Part shown: piece by piece, positions 27,703 through 38,236 of the stretch
Layout: every line of letters begins with the position of its first letter
How positions within the stretch are numbered: position 1 is the first letter of the stretch
Assembly (NCBI GenBank): GCA_937965695.1
Contig: CALCKW010000077.1
Span: 1 to 58,053, forward strand
DNA from: an uncultured Granulosicoccaceae bacterium
GTDB lineage: Bacteria > Pseudomonadota > Gammaproteobacteria > CALCKW01
Direction: 5' to 3'
Length of the DNA: 58,053 nt
Position numbers and translations under genes: made by a program
The notes under the pieces: model-generated
Told to the model about the DNA's origin: nothing
The model's database searches: none
What the model saw: the letters and a program-made list of their open reading frames with translations, nothing else

Positions 27703-28809
27703 CTACAGCTCTCCAGCCGGCACAACTGGCGTTGGCGAAACCACATCTGCATTCTGCCCGCGCTGACGCAAGGCGTGGTCCATCAGAGTAATGGCCATCA
27801 TAGCTTCCGCAATGGGCACCGCCCGAATACCCACGCAGGGGTCGTGGCGGCCCGTGGTTATCAGCTCCACGGGGTTGCCCTGTATGTCGATACTCTTGCC
27901 CGGCACTTGAATACTGGACGTTGGTTTTAGCGCGATAGCCGCCTGTATGTTTTGACCGGAGCTAATACCACCGAGCACCCCACCGGCATGATTAGCGCTA
28001 AATCCTTCTGGCGTAATTTCGTCACGATGAGTGGAGCCGCGTGCATCAATACAGCCGAAACCGTCACCAATTTCCACACCTTTTACAGCATTGATACTCA
28101 TCAAACCGTGGGCCAGATCAGCGTCTAGAGAATCGAATATCGGCTCACCCCAACCGGCAGGTACTCCTTCCGCTACGATTTCAATACGTGCGCCGACGGA
28201 GTCTTTTTCACGGCGCACTTGAATCATGGTTTCCTCAAGCACATCAATCTGCTGCGCGCTTGGCCAGAAAAAATCGTTTTCAGGTATTTGCCGCCAGTCA
28301 AAGTGGGCACGGTCCAAAACAATTGGCCCAAGTTGCGCCATGTAGCCTCTGATTTGCACGCCAAAAACGGCAGCAAGCCACTTTTTTGCGATGCCACCGG
28401 CGGCAACACGCATTGCCGTTTGCCGAGCGGACGAGCGACCACCACCGCGGTAGTCGCGAATACCGTACTTTTGCTGGTAACTATAGTCAGCGTGCATGGG
28501 TCGGAACTGCTCAGCAATTTTTCCGTAGTCCTTCGAACGCTGATCGGTGTTTTCGATGAGCAAGCCAATCGGTGTACCCGTCGTCACCCCTTCAAACACA
28601 CCCGAGGCAATCCTGACCTCGTCGGCCTCTTTACGCTGAGTCGTGTGGCGTGATTGGCCCGGCTTACGGCGATCGAGATCCAATTGGAGATCGGCCTCGC
28701 ACAGTGGCAAGCCCGGAGGGCAGCCATCGATGATCGCACCAATACTGGGCCCGTGGCTTTCGCCAAAGGTCGTCACGGTGAATAACTTACCGATAGTACT
28801 GCCGCTCAT
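27703..28809 (-). CDS. aroC: Chorismate synthase
   Basis: Final enzyme of the shikimate pathway (368 aa, full length); converts EPSP to chorismate with reduced FMN. The signatures are [18 protein letters not shown] at the start, [20 protein letters not shown] (signature 2) and [20 protein letters not shown] near the end. It stands alone with a tRNA-Pro and terminator upstream. Confidence 0.98.
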   Translation of the reverse strand: MSGSTIGKLFTVTTFGESHGPSIGAIIDGCPPGLPLCEADLQLDLDRRKPGQSRHTTQRKEADEVRIASGVFEGVTTGTPIGLLIENTDQRSKDYGKIAEQFRPMHADYSYQQKYGIRDYRGGGRSSARQTAMRVAAGGIAKKWLAAVFGVQIRGYMAQLGPIVLDRAHFDWRQIPENDFFWPSAQQIDVLEETMIQVRREKDSVGARIEIVAEGVPAGWGEPIFDSLDADLAHGLMSINAVKGVEIGDGFGCIDARGSTHRDEITPEGFSANHAGGVLGGISSGQNIQAAIALKPTSSIQVPGKSIDIQGNPVELITTGRHDPCVGIRAVPIAEAMMAITLMDHALRQRGQNADVVSPTPVVPAGEL

Positions 28810-28855
28810 GGGTCTCTCCGATGCAAATACGGGTCAGGTGTGCTTTCTTGTGGCC

Positions 28856-28891
28856 AAAAAAAACGGCCCAATCTTCTTTGAAGACGGGCCG
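28856..28891 (-). terminator. Intrinsic terminator after tRNA-Pro(GGG)
   Basis: CGGCCC (28864-28869) pairs with GGGCCG (28886-28891), with TCTTC/GAAGA pairing inside. On the minus strand eight T residues follow directly. It ends the tRNA-Pro(GGG) transcript before aroC. Confidence 0.88.
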
Positions 28892-28907
28892 CATTTTGAA
28901 TTCTTAG

Positions 28908-28984
28908 TGGTCGGGACGAGAGGATTCGAACCTCCGACCCCTACAACCCCATTGTAGTGCGCTACCAGGCTGCGCCACGTCCCG
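28908..28984 (-). tRNA. tRNA-Pro (GGG)
   Basis: The minus-strand cloverleaf begins CGGGACG, has anticodon stem-loop CTACA-ATGGGGT-TGTAG (anticodon GGG), T-arm GGAGGTTCGAATCC and an encoded CCA (28908-28910). It is a single gene followed by a strong terminator. Confidence 0.96.
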
Positions 28985-29116
28985 ACCGAGCTGCGAAGTA
29001 TAGCGGACTGGGGGCTAGCTTTGGAATAGCCAAGTCAAAATAAACTGTAAAGAGCCACTGTTTTGCAGAGCAAATCTCAGGGTGATCCCGGCATGAGATT
29101 TTTTTGCGCTGTTGGC

Positions 29117-29488
29117 CTAGCTTTTGAGAATACGCAGAACGTCTTCTAGCTCAGTGCGCAATTGACGCACCAACTGCTGCGACTGATTGTTGTCGTCTTT
29201 GATTTCTTCGCTGGAAAGCTGCTGGCGGGCACCACCAATGGTGTAGCCTTTTTCGTATAGCAGGCTGCGGATCTGACGAATAAGCAACACGTCATGCCGC
29301 TGGTAGTACCGGCGGTTGCCACGACGTTTGACAGGTTTTAGCTCTGGGAATTCTTGTTCCCAGTAGCGAAGGACATGGGGCTTTACCGCGCACAGCTCGC
29401 TGACTTCACCAATGGTGAAGTAACGTTTATTCGGTATCGTCGGCAGAAGCTCAGTCTGTTCCGTCGATTCTGTGCTGCTCTCCAGCAT
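29117..29488 (-). CDS. MerR family transcriptional regulator
   Basis: Small MerR-type protein (123 aa): [29 protein letters not shown] is the DNA-binding helix-turn-helix and wing, then [25 protein letters not shown]. The C-terminus is a short coiled-coil-like helix without an effector domain. It overlaps ihfA by 38 bp and is the last gene of pheS-pheT-ihfA-merR, the same place as in Pseudomonas. Targets and inducer are unknown. Confidence 0.88.
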   Translation of the reverse strand: MLESSTESTEQTELLPTIPNKRYFTIGEVSELCAVKPHVLRYWEQEFPELKPVKRRGNRRYYQRHDVLLIRQIRSLLYEKGYTIGGARQQLSSEEIKDDNNQSQQLVRQLRTELEDVLRILKS

Positions 29489-29768
29489 ATGCCTCTACTC
29501 GTGCTTTTAGTTTCTGGCCAGGTCGGAATGTAACAACTCGACGGGCAGAGATAGGAATCTCTTCTCCCGTTTTGGGGTTGCGCCCAGGGCGTTCTTTTTT
29601 ATCACGCAGGATGAAGTTGCCGTAACCCGAGAGTTTGACATCTCTACCTTCTTCCAGTGCCTGACGCAGAATTTCGAAAAATTGCTCGACAAGCTCTTTG
29701 GCTTCGCGCTTGTTCAGCCCAAGATCATCGAACAGCATTTCTGCCATGTCGGCTTTGGTTAAGGCCAT
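29451..29768 (-). CDS. ihfA: Integration host factor subunit alpha
   Basis: Nucleoid protein (105 aa) that bends DNA as a heterodimer with Ihf[33 protein letters not shown] is the dimerisation helix pair, and [23 protein letters not shown] spans the DNA-contacting arm with the intercalating proline (RPGRNP). It follows pheT directly, as usual. IHF is often needed by tyrosine integrases such as the one at 50331. Confidence 0.97.
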   Translation of the reverse strand: MALTKADMAEMLFDDLGLNKREAKELVEQFFEILRQALEEGRDVKLSGYGNFILRDKKERPGRNPKTGEEIPISARRVVTFRPGQKLKARVEAYAGEQHRIDGTD

Positions 29769-32138
29769 CTACGACTCCCTTAATGAGGCGCCCAATTGTT
29801 TGCCCAGTTGCTCTAACACAATCGCTACAGCTTGACTGACATCCGCATCCACGAGAGTGCGTGAAAAGTCCTGTAAAATCAAGCAAAAGGCGACACTTTT
29901 ATGCCCTTCGGGAACCCCTTGCCCTGCGTAGGTATCGAATACCATAACGTCGAGTAGGTTGTCCACTTGCGCACCGCGAACGGTGTCGACAATAGCTTGA
30001 GCTGGCGTAGCACTCGGCACCAGGACCGCAAGATCACGGCGCAAACTGGGGAAGCGCGCCAACGGTTCACTTCGAGCCAGAGGGCGCGTTGCCAAGGCAG
30101 ACATCTCAACCTCGAACAGCACAGTATTTGTCGACAGATCAAAGACTTCCTTGAGTTTGGGGTGTAACTCGCCAATCCAACCAACAGCTTTTCCATCGCG
30201 AAAAATGCGCGCTGTGCGCCCAGGATGCAAGGCCGCGTGCTCAGCCGCTTCAAACCGCCACCCTGCTCCAGACAACGCCAAGACTGCTTCAAGGTCTCCT
30301 TTTACAGAGAAAAAATCTGTGTTTTCAGCAGCCTGCCAAGATTCAGGCTGAATCTCACCCGATACCGCTCCAGCCAATTGCTTACGTTCGTCAATACCCT
30401 CATCAGTGGGGTGATACTGCAAACCAATCTCAAACAAACGCACGCGCGGTTGCTGGCGATTGTGGTTGCGCTGAACCGCTTGTAGCAGTCCTGACCAAAG
30501 ATTGGTCCGCATTTCAGACAAATCGCTGGCAATGGGGTTTGCCAGATTCAAGGCAGCCACACCGGGGTTGATCTGCGACTGCACTGCGGGATCAACAAAG
30601 CTATAGCTGATCGCTTCCAGATAGCCTCGCTCAACCAATACCGACCGCACACGTTGCACAGAGAGTGTCGTCTCAGAAACAGGCACCATTTTCAGCTGGG
30701 TGGTAGGAGAAGTGCGAGGAATATTGTGAAAGCCATAGACGCGGGCGAGCTCTTCGATCAGGTCTTCTTCTATGCGAATGTCGTAACGGCGGCTAGGAGC
30801 GACTGCGCTCCAACCCTCGGCGTTGGCACTCAGCTCTATGCCTAAACTACCGAGTACTTGCTCAACTTGCGCATCTTCGAAAGAACAGCCCAGTAACTCT
30901 TTGATGCGGTGGCGTCGCAATGGCACAGGGTCTACAGTCTCGGCAATAGCAGGCTGTTCGATCAAAACCACTGGGCCGGGTGTCGCACCACAAATTTCAA
31001 TGATCAAAGCAGTCATGCGCTCGATTGCACGTTCTTGCAGCTCGGGATCTACCCCTCGCTCAAAGCGAGCAGCCGCATCAGTAAAAGCGTTATAGCGCCG
31101 AGACTTACCTGCAATGGTGATGCGGTCAAACAAGGCGGCTTCAAGGAAGACATTTTTTGAGTCACTCAGTACACCCGTGCTGTCACCACCCATCACACCT
31201 GCAATGCCGATAACTCCGCTGCTGTCGGTGATACACAGGGTGTCATCGTGCAAGTCGATCTCCCGACCATCAAGCAAAACGACTTTTTCATCTTGCGTTG
31301 CGTTGCGCACTTCAATAGCGCCCTGCAGTTTGTCTAAATCGTATGCGTGCGTCGGCTGGCCAAGTTCCAACATCACATAAGCCGTCACATCAACCACCGG
31401 CGAAATACTGCGAATGCCGCTGCGACGCAGTTTTTCTACCATCCATAGTGGGGTTGCCGCGGCGCAATTCACATCACGTAGAACACGACCCGCAAAGCGA
31501 ACACAGCCCGCACCGTCTTTTATGCTGACAGCAAAAGTATCTTCACTTGCGGCGGCGATAGCAGGAGTTTCAGGTTCGGTTACCTGCATGCTGTTGGTCG
31601 CCGCAACATCATAGGCTACACCTCGAATCGACAAGCAATCACCGCGATTTGGGGTGAGGTCAATTTCGATAGTACAGTCGTCTAGCTGTAAGTATTGCGC
31701 CACCGGTGTGCCGATAGGAGCGTCTGTTGGCAGTGCGAGTAAACCGTCGGAATCCTCGCCCATGCTCAGCTCAACGGCAGAACACAACATGCCCGCAGAC
31801 TCCACACCACGCAGTTTGCTCTTGCGAATTTTTATCCCACCTGGCAATCGAGCACCTGGCAATGCCAAGGGTGCCACCAGACCCGCCGCAGCATTGGGTG
31901 CACCGCAGACAATTTGAACCTGCTCGCTGCCGGTATCAACTTGGCATACGCGCAGCTTGTCAGCGTCCGGGTGTTTCTCGGCACTGACTATACGTGCAAC
32001 CACAACCTTGTCACCCAAATCAGCGGGGTATTCTATGCCATCAACTTCAAGGCCTAGAAGCGTCAGCTGTTCTGCTAACTCGTCGGTATCCACCGAGGGG
32101 TTGACCCACTCTCGCAACCACTTTTCACTGAATTTCAT
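29769..32138 (-). CDS. pheT: Phenylalanyl-tRNA synthetase beta subunit
   Basis: Beta chain (789 aa) of the alpha2-beta2 PheRS, which charges tRNA-Phe. A tRNA-binding domain starts near residue 40 (VVARIVSAEKHPDADKLRVCQVD), followed by B3/B4 editing and B5 domains (DLTPNRGDCLSIRGVAYDVA) and the C-terminal FDX-ACB anticodon domain (ARFPSLRRDLAVLV). Length is normal. The 151-bp gap to pheS is larger than in many relatives but contains no gene. Confidence 0.97.
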   Translation of the reverse strand: MKFSEKWLREWVNPSVDTDELAEQLTLLGLEVDGIEYPADLGDKVVVARIVSAEKHPDADKLRVCQVDTGSEQVQIVCGAPNAAAGLVAPLALPGARLPGGIKIRKSKLRGVESAGMLCSAVELSMGEDSDGLLALPTDAPIGTPVAQYLQLDDCTIEIDLTPNRGDCLSIRGVAYDVAATNSMQVTEPETPAIAAASEDTFAVSIKDGAGCVRFAGRVLRDVNCAAATPLWMVEKLRRSGIRSISPVVDVTAYVMLELGQPTHAYDLDKLQGAIEVRNATQDEKVVLLDGREIDLHDDTLCITDSSGVIGIAGVMGGDSTGVLSDSKNVFLEAALFDRITIAGKSRRYNAFTDAAARFERGVDPELQERAIERMTALIIEICGATPGPVVLIEQPAIAETVDPVPLRRHRIKELLGCSFEDAQVEQVLGSLGIELSANAEGWSAVAPSRRYDIRIEEDLIEELARVYGFHNIPRTSPTTQLKMVPVSETTLSVQRVRSVLVERGYLEAISYSFVDPAVQSQINPGVAALNLANPIASDLSEMRTNLWSGLLQAVQRNHNRQQPRVRLFEIGLQYHPTDEGIDERKQLAGAVSGEIQPESWQAAENTDFFSVKGDLEAVLALSGAGWRFEAAEHAALHPGRTARIFRDGKAVGWIGELHPKLKEVFDLSTNTVLFEVEMSALATRPLARSEPLARFPSLRRDLAVLVPSATPAQAIVDTVRGAQVDNLLDVMVFDTYAGQGVPEGHKSVAFCLILQDFSRTLVDADVSQAVAIVLEQLGKQLGASLRES

Positions 32139-32289
32139 TTGTTCTGTCTCCGGGCAGCGCTTAGCTACTCTATGAAGCCATTTGCGTCTGTTAGCAGCAA
32201 TTTAATGACTTTGGCCGAGCAGTCAATTAACTGCTTACAGGCTCTAAATTCGACTGTGTGCAAAACGCGCACACGCTGAGCTTTTCTCT

Positions 32290-33353
<1,064 letters not shown>

Positions 33354-33356
<3 letters not shown>

Positions 33357-33382
33357 AAAAAGGAGCGGCCAATGGCCACTCC
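33354..33382 (-). terminator. Terminator/possible attenuator between rplT and pheS
   Basis: On the minus strand GGAGTGGCC pairs with GGCCGCTCC around a 3-base loop and is followed by eight T residues. It lies 46 bp after rplT and about 80 bp before pheS. Two smaller hairpins (GCATC/GATGC and CACAAT/ATTGTG) precede it. In E. coli pheST is attenuated, but no Phe-rich leader peptide is seen here. Confidence 0.75.
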
Positions 33383-33428
33383 CGTTTTCAGCATCTCACG
33401 ATGCTCACAATTTGCATTGTGTTCCGCT

Positions 33429-33788
33429 TTAAGCGGGTAGGCTAGCCTTGGCTTGTTCGGCGATTTTTGCAAAAGCTGCAAAATCATGAACAGCCAGATC
33501 AGCCAAAACCTTGCGATCGACTTCAATGCCAGCTAAGGCAAGGCCGTGCATCATGCGGCTGTACGACAATTCACATTGACGTGCGCCCGCATTGATACGC
33601 GCAATCCAAAGAGCACGAAACTGACGCTTTCTTTGGCGACGGTCACGGTAGGCGTATTGCCCTGCTTTTGTGACAGCTTGTTTGGCAACACGAAAGACAC
33701 GACTGCGCGCACCTCTGTAACCTTTGGCTTGATCTAATACTTTTTTGTGACGGGCCCGTGCCGTCACACCGCGCTTTACTCGTGGCAT
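33429..33788 (-). CDS. rplT: 50S ribosomal protein L20
   Basis: Ribosomal protein L20 (119 aa, normal), required early in 50S assembly. The basic N-terminal tail is seen in [19 protein letters not shown], then the RNA-binding [19 protein letters not shown]. It follows rpmI by 15 bp. In other bacteria L20 feeds back on the rpmI-rplT mRNA; such control could act on the leader before rpmI. Confidence 0.98.
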   Translation of the reverse strand: MPRVKRGVTARARHKKVLDQAKGYRGARSRVFRVAKQAVTKAGQYAYRDRRQRKRQFRALWIARINAGARQCELSYSRMMHGLALAGIEVDRKVLADLAVHDFAAFAKIAEQAKASLPA

Positions 33789-33803
33789 TATTCCGCTCCG
33801 GTG

Positions 33804-34001
33804 TTAGACGTATGGAAGCATTTGGTTAACTGTCGCAACATCACAGGCTTTTACCTGATGCATGCCGCGAAGCTGACGCTTACGCTTGGTGTCTTTTTTA
33901 GTCAAGATATGGCGACGGAACGACTGTGCGTGCTTGAAGCCACCCTTACCGGTGCGTCTAAAGCGCTTTGCAGCACCACGCTGGGTTTTAATTTTTGGCA
34001 T
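33804..34001 (-). CDS. rpmI: 50S ribosomal protein L35
   Basis: Ribosomal protein L35 (65 aa): [20 protein letters not shown] and [23 protein letters not shown] are diagnostic. It lies between infC and rplT, the universal order. The 284-bp gap to infC is unusually long and carries a hairpin close to the gene. Confidence 0.97.
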   Translation of the reverse strand: MPKIKTQRGAAKRFRRTGKGGFKHAQSFRRHILTKKDTKRKRQLRGMHQVKACDVATVNQMLPYV

Positions 34002-34043
34002 AACTACTCCAGTTTCCTCAATTATAATTCAGAGTATTCCCTG

Positions 34044-34069
34044 GGTCAGTCGGAGTGATTTCACTGACC
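34044..34069 (-). promoter_or_regulatory. Hairpin in the rpmI leader
   Basis: GGTCAGT (34044-34050) pairs with ACTGACC (34063-34069) about 45 bp before the rpmI start. There is no T-tract, so it is more likely a leader structure than a terminator. The rest of 34002-34285 shows no gene. Confidence 0.4.
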
Positions 34070-34285
34070 TCAAGGTCTTTTAGGGGAGCCAACGCGAAAG
34101 CCCTAGAGCCTACGCTTTACAATAACTGCTATTACTCCCTCTGTTGCCGCCGTTTCGAGCAACAACTTTCCGCCCACGCCAACGCTCCAAACAGTGCATA
34201 ACAACACTGATCAGAGCACAGGGGCTGCGAAGCCGAGCATTGTAACAGAATTTACAAGAGAAGCTGCAAATCCCAGAACGAATTA

Positions 34286-34801
34286 TTATTTTTTACGGGG
34301 CGCCATCATCATCACCATCTGTCGCCCTTCCATCAACGGCTTTTGCTCAACAGTGATCATCTCGCCCATATCAGCCTCAACACGCTGTAGAAGCTCAAGT
34401 CCGAGTTCACGGTGAGCCATCTCACGACCTCTAAAGCGCAGTGTTACCTTCGCTTTATCACCGTTTTCGATGAACTCAATCAACTTTTTGAGCTTGACCT
34501 TATAGTCGGCGTCTTCAGTGCCCGGTCTGAACTTGATCTCTTTGAGCTGCTGCTGTTTCTGCTTTTTCTTGCCAGCATTCTGCTTTTTGCTTTGCTCAAA
34601 ACGATACCGACCAAAATCCATCACCCGACAGACAGGTGGTTCAGCGTTCGGTGAAATTTCAACCAGATCTAAACCCACTTCTTGCGCGGATTCCATCGCT
34701 GCGCGAACGGACATAACACCCATCTGTTCGCCTTCTTGGTTTATTAGCCGTACTTCAGCGGCGGTGATTTCACCGTTATGCCGCAGTTTCTTAGAAGCTA
34801 T
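34286..34801 (-). CDS. infC: Translation initiation factor IF-3, ATA start
   Basis: IF-3 (171 aa) controls start-codon choice and subunit splitting. N-domain: [23 protein letters not shown]-domain: the K-rich linker [23 protein letters not shown] then the [11 protein letters not shown] strand. A later ATG (34723) would remove 26 conserved residues. Reading upstream, the homologous frame reaches ATA at 34801, 8 nt after a perfect GGAGG inside the thrS end. infC genes elsewhere begin with ATT, which IF-3 itself discriminates against, so ATA fits the same autoregulation. Confidence 0.9.
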   Translation of the reverse strand: MASKKLRHNGEITAAEVRLINQEGEQMGVMSVRAAMESAQEVGLDLVEISPNAEPPVCRVMDFGRYRFEQSKKQNAGKKKQKQQQLKEIKFRPGTEDADYKVKLKKLIEFIENGDKAKVTLRFRGREMAHRELGLELLQRVEADMGEMITVEQKPLMEGRQMVMMMAPRKK

Positions 34802-34804
34802 GCG

Positions 34805-36742
34805 TCAATCCTCCAGGGATGATTTGAGCGGGGTACGTCCACGACTGGCGACCTCCGCTTGCAATGCCTCGGTAAATCGCGCCATTGGCACAGTACCGAG
34901 ATCCTCTCCATCACGTGTGCGAACCGACACTTCGTTGTTCTCAACCTCTCGGTCTCCAACAACCAGCATGTACGGAACGCGTTGCAATGTGTAATTGCGT
35001 ATCTTAAAGCCGATTTTCTCGTTCCTCAAGTCCGAAACAGCCCTAAGGCCATTTTCGACGAGTATTTCGGCGACTTTTTGCGCATATTCGTGCTGTTTGT
35101 CAGTAATGTTAAGAACAACAGCTTGAGTAGGCGCTAACCACGCGGGGAATTTCCCACCGTGATGTTCGATCAAGATACCTATAAATCGCTCAAATGAGCC
35201 CAACGTCGCTCGGTGCAACATCACCGGCGTTTCACGCTCGCCTGCTTCGTTCACAAACTGAGCGCCAAGGCGCCCCGTCATATTGAAGTCAACCTGCAAG
35301 GTGCCGCACTGCCAAACGCGACCCAAGGTATCTTTTAGGGAGAACTCAATTTTCGGGCCATAAAAAGCACCTTCACCCGGCAATTCGTCCCATTCTATGT
35401 TTTTAGCGTCTAAAGCTTCAGCAAGTGCTTTCTCCGCACGATCCCAGCTTTCATCACTGCCAACCCGCTGCTCAGGGCGCGTCGATAATTTGTAGATGAT
35501 TTGCTCAAAACCGAAATCCTCGTAAACCTCATGCAGAAAATCGATGAAGTCTAGACTCTCGCTGAGTATCTGATCTTCCGCGCAGAAAATGTGGCCATCG
35601 TCCTGCACAAAACCGCGAACGCGCATAATGCCATGCAATGCACCGGACATTTCGTTGCGGTGACAAGAGCCAAACTCTGCCATACGCAGCGGCAAATCAC
35701 GATAACTGCGCAAACCCTGATTAAAAATTTGAACATGGCACGGGCAGTTCATCGGTTTAATCGCATAATCACGATTTTCGGACTGGGTCGTGAACATGTG
35801 CTCACTGTATTTCTCCCAGTGACCAGATTTCTCCCACAAGCTCCGATCCACCACCATCGGTGTTTTCACTTCCTGATAGCCGTTTATGCGCTGCTTTTCA
35901 CGCATGTACTGCTCGATGCTCTGCCACAGTTGCCAGCCAGCTGGATGCCAGAAGATCATGCCGGGTGCTTCTTCTTGCAGGTGAAAAAGCTCTAACTGAC
36001 GACCGAGTTTTCGGTGATCACGCTTTTCGGCTTCTTCTAGCTGAAACAGATGTTGTTTGAGCGCTTTTTTATCACCCCAAGCCGTGCCGTAAATGCGCTG
36101 TAGCATCTCGTTATCTGAGTCGCCTCGCCAGTAGGCACCAGCAACTTTGGTCAATTTGAAGGCTTTTATAAACCCTGTGTTGGGCACGTGTGGGCCACGG
36201 CAGAGATCGATGAATTCACCTTGCTGATACAACGACAAGTCTTCATTGACCGGGATCGAGTCGATGATTTCAGCTTTATAGTCTTCGCCTTTCTCTTTGA
36301 AGAAGGCCAGCGCGTCGTCACGGGTTTTGACCGTGCGTTGCAGCGGTAGCGCTTGCTTAGTCAATTCCAACATGCGCTTTTCAATTTTTTCTAGATCTTC
36401 TGGCGTAAACGGCCGCTCAAACGCGAAGTCGTAAAAAAAACCATTTTCAATCACTGGACCAATGGTGACCTGTGCGCTGGGAAACAGCTGCTGCACGGCC
36501 TGAGCCATCAAATGCGCGCACGAATGGCGAATAACTTCGAGCCCTTCTTCGTCGCGCGTTGTGATAATCGCAAGCTCAGTGTCTTGCTTCATGACAAAAC
36601 TAGTATCAACTAGCTCTCCACCAACACGTCCGACCACAGCAGCTTTTGCCAAGCCAGGACCAATATCGGCGGCGACGTCGTGCACAGAAACAGAGTGATC
36701 GAAAGCGCGCTGGCTTCCATCTGGAAGAGTAATAACAGGCAT
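34805..36742 (-). CDS. thrS: Threonyl-tRNA synthetase
   Basis: Class II synthetase (645 aa) for tRNA-Thr. Domains in order: TGS (from residue 1), editing domain with [11 protein letters not shown] and the SPCAHL-like core, catalytic domain (zinc ligands C and H in [10 protein letters not shown] and [11 protein letters not shown]), and the anticodon-binding domain ([21 protein letters not shown]). Its end overlaps the infC ribosome-binding region: the GGAGG for infC lies within its last codons. Confidence 0.98.
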   Translation of the reverse strand: MPVITLPDGSQRAFDHSVSVHDVAADIGPGLAKAAVVGRVGGELVDTSFVMKQDTELAIITTRDEEGLEVIRHSCAHLMAQAVQQLFPSAQVTIGPVIENGFFYDFAFERPFTPEDLEKIEKRMLELTKQALPLQRTVKTRDDALAFFKEKGEDYKAEIIDSIPVNEDLSLYQQGEFIDLCRGPHVPNTGFIKAFKLTKVAGAYWRGDSDNEMLQRIYGTAWGDKKALKQHLFQLEEAEKRDHRKLGRQLELFHLQEEAPGMIFWHPAGWQLWQSIEQYMREKQRINGYQEVKTPMVVDRSLWEKSGHWEKYSEHMFTTQSENRDYAIKPMNCPCHVQIFNQGLRSYRDLPLRMAEFGSCHRNEMSGALHGIMRVRGFVQDDGHIFCAEDQILSESLDFIDFLHEVYEDFGFEQIIYKLSTRPEQRVGSDESWDRAEKALAEALDAKNIEWDELPGEGAFYGPKIEFSLKDTLGRVWQCGTLQVDFNMTGRLGAQFVNEAGERETPVMLHRATLGSFERFIGILIEHHGGKFPAWLAPTQAVVLNITDKQHEYAQKVAEILVENGLRAVSDLRNEKIGFKIRNYTLQRVPYMLVVGDREVENNEVSVRTRDGEDLGTVPMARFTEALQAEVASRGRTPLKSSLED

Positions 36743-37019
36743 TAGGGCATCCTTAAAAGTGTCAGTGGTGACCCATACGCAAGGCCACGTGGCATCGCAC
36801 CGATATTGTCTTTTTGGATTGAAGCCTCAGGACATGAGCCAAAGCTCTTAGTCGGTGTTGCATCTCGTAGACAATGGGCGGTCAAAGCCGAATCAATGCA
36901 AAGTTTAGCAAGAAGAACACAGTTGTGCGCATTTTTGCATCGCTTTGTTCAATGTATTGATTTAACGATTCGCTTGGGTGCCGCTAAAAGGCCCGATCCA
37001 CGGCGAGAGTTCCAATGTT

Positions 37020-38015
37020 TTATTTGCGCGTCACGTAGCCCATATCAAAAAGATGCTCGTTACCCAAAGCCGCAGCAGAACCCAAAAGACCCGGATCACC
37101 CGAGATCATGACACTGACAGGAATGCTCCGAAGGTACTCAGAAAACCGCCCTTTGTCGTGCAAGCGCGTTAAAAACTCGCTGCCCGATAAAAAGTCGAGA
37201 ATACGAGGTACGATACCACCAGCGATAACCACCCCACCGCGCGCTCCGGTACTCATCACCGCATCGCCAACGACACCGCCAAAAACCCGACAAAAGCGCT
37301 GTAACGCAACCACGCAGTGTGGATCACTGCCATCCAATGCTCGCTGGCTGATTTGTGCAGCTTCCAACTCTTCAGCCTCACCGCCCGCCAATGCCACTTC
37401 AGCGCGGTACAGGTTTTCTAGGCCAGGCCCACTGATTAATCGCTCGGCCGATACATGCCCGAATTGCTCACGCAAATAATCTATTGTGGCGACGTCTCGT
37501 TTGTCCACGGCCGCGCAAGTGACGTGACCGCCTTCAGTGACAACCGGAATCCAATCATTTGCTGCGGGGACCAACGAACCAACACCTAGGCCTGTACCTG
37601 GCCCGACAACTAGCACGGGCGCACGCACAGGTTTCCCAGGGTGCAGCAGATAGCGCTGCTGCTCATCGAGCAATGGAACCGCTAAGGCTTGGGCAGTGAA
37701 ATCATTGATTGTTCTCAACTCAAGTAGGCCCAGCTGATCCAACAACGCAGATCGATTAAACCGCCAGTGATTATTGGTCAGTGCGATGTCATCATGCTCG
37801 CAGGGACACGCTAAAGCCACAGAAAGCCGCTCGGTAGACGCCCCCACTTCTTGACAGTAAGCGACAAATGCTTCGGCCAGACCATCAAAATCAGCGCATT
37901 GGTAAGTTCGCTTAGCCTGAAGCTCTGCTGACCCTGACTTTGCTAGATAAGCAAATCGTGCGTTTGTGCCTCCAACGTCAGCAACAATGGCATCTACTCT
38001 AAGTTGATCTGTCAA
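37020..38015 (-). CDS. glk: Glucokinase
   Basis: Glucose 6-kinase (331 aa) of the GlkA/ROK-unrelated bacterial family. DVGGTNARFAY is the phosphate-1 motif; NDFTAQALAVPLL and GPGTGLGVGSLVP contact glucose and ATP; the second phosphate motif lies in GGVVIAGGIVPRI. The start is TTG 38015, with AGGA 8 nt upstream. It stands alone upstream of thrS on the same strand, divergent from the flavoenzyme gene. No Entner-Doudoroff genes are near. Confidence 0.93.
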   Translation of the reverse strand: MTDQLRVDAIVADVGGTNARFAYLAKSGSAELQAKRTYQCADFDGLAEAFVAYCQEVGASTERLSVALACPCEHDDIALTNNHWRFNRSALLDQLGLLELRTINDFTAQALAVPLLDEQQRYLLHPGKPVRAPVLVVGPGTGLGVGSLVPAANDWIPVVTEGGHVTCAAVDKRDVATIDYLREQFGHVSAERLISGPGLENLYRAEVALAGGEAEELEAAQISQRALDGSDPHCVVALQRFCRVFGGVVGDAVMSTGARGGVVIAGGIVPRILDFLSGSEFLTRLHDKGRFSEYLRSIPVSVMISGDPGLLGSAAALGNEHLFDMGYVTRK

Positions 38016-38236
38016 AACTTAAATCCTGTCTTTAAAGTGGCAAGCGGTGGAGACTACTCTAGCGAGATTGACGCCCTCAAAACAATATAGGCGAATTCAG
38101 AACAAAGCAGGTCCACGACGCTTTGTCTTGCTTTGCCCGAGCGGGATTGAATAAGGGACCTAATGAAGACCACAATTGTAACGCTCTACTGGCGTGGTCT
38201 CCAACCTAACTCGACGCCAAGCGTCTGGGAGCAACC

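Noticed and set aside
38016..38236. Possible glycine riboswitch before the flavoenzyme gene
   Set aside because: I could not find the conserved glycine-aptamer core elements; nothing more than a promoter region is supported.
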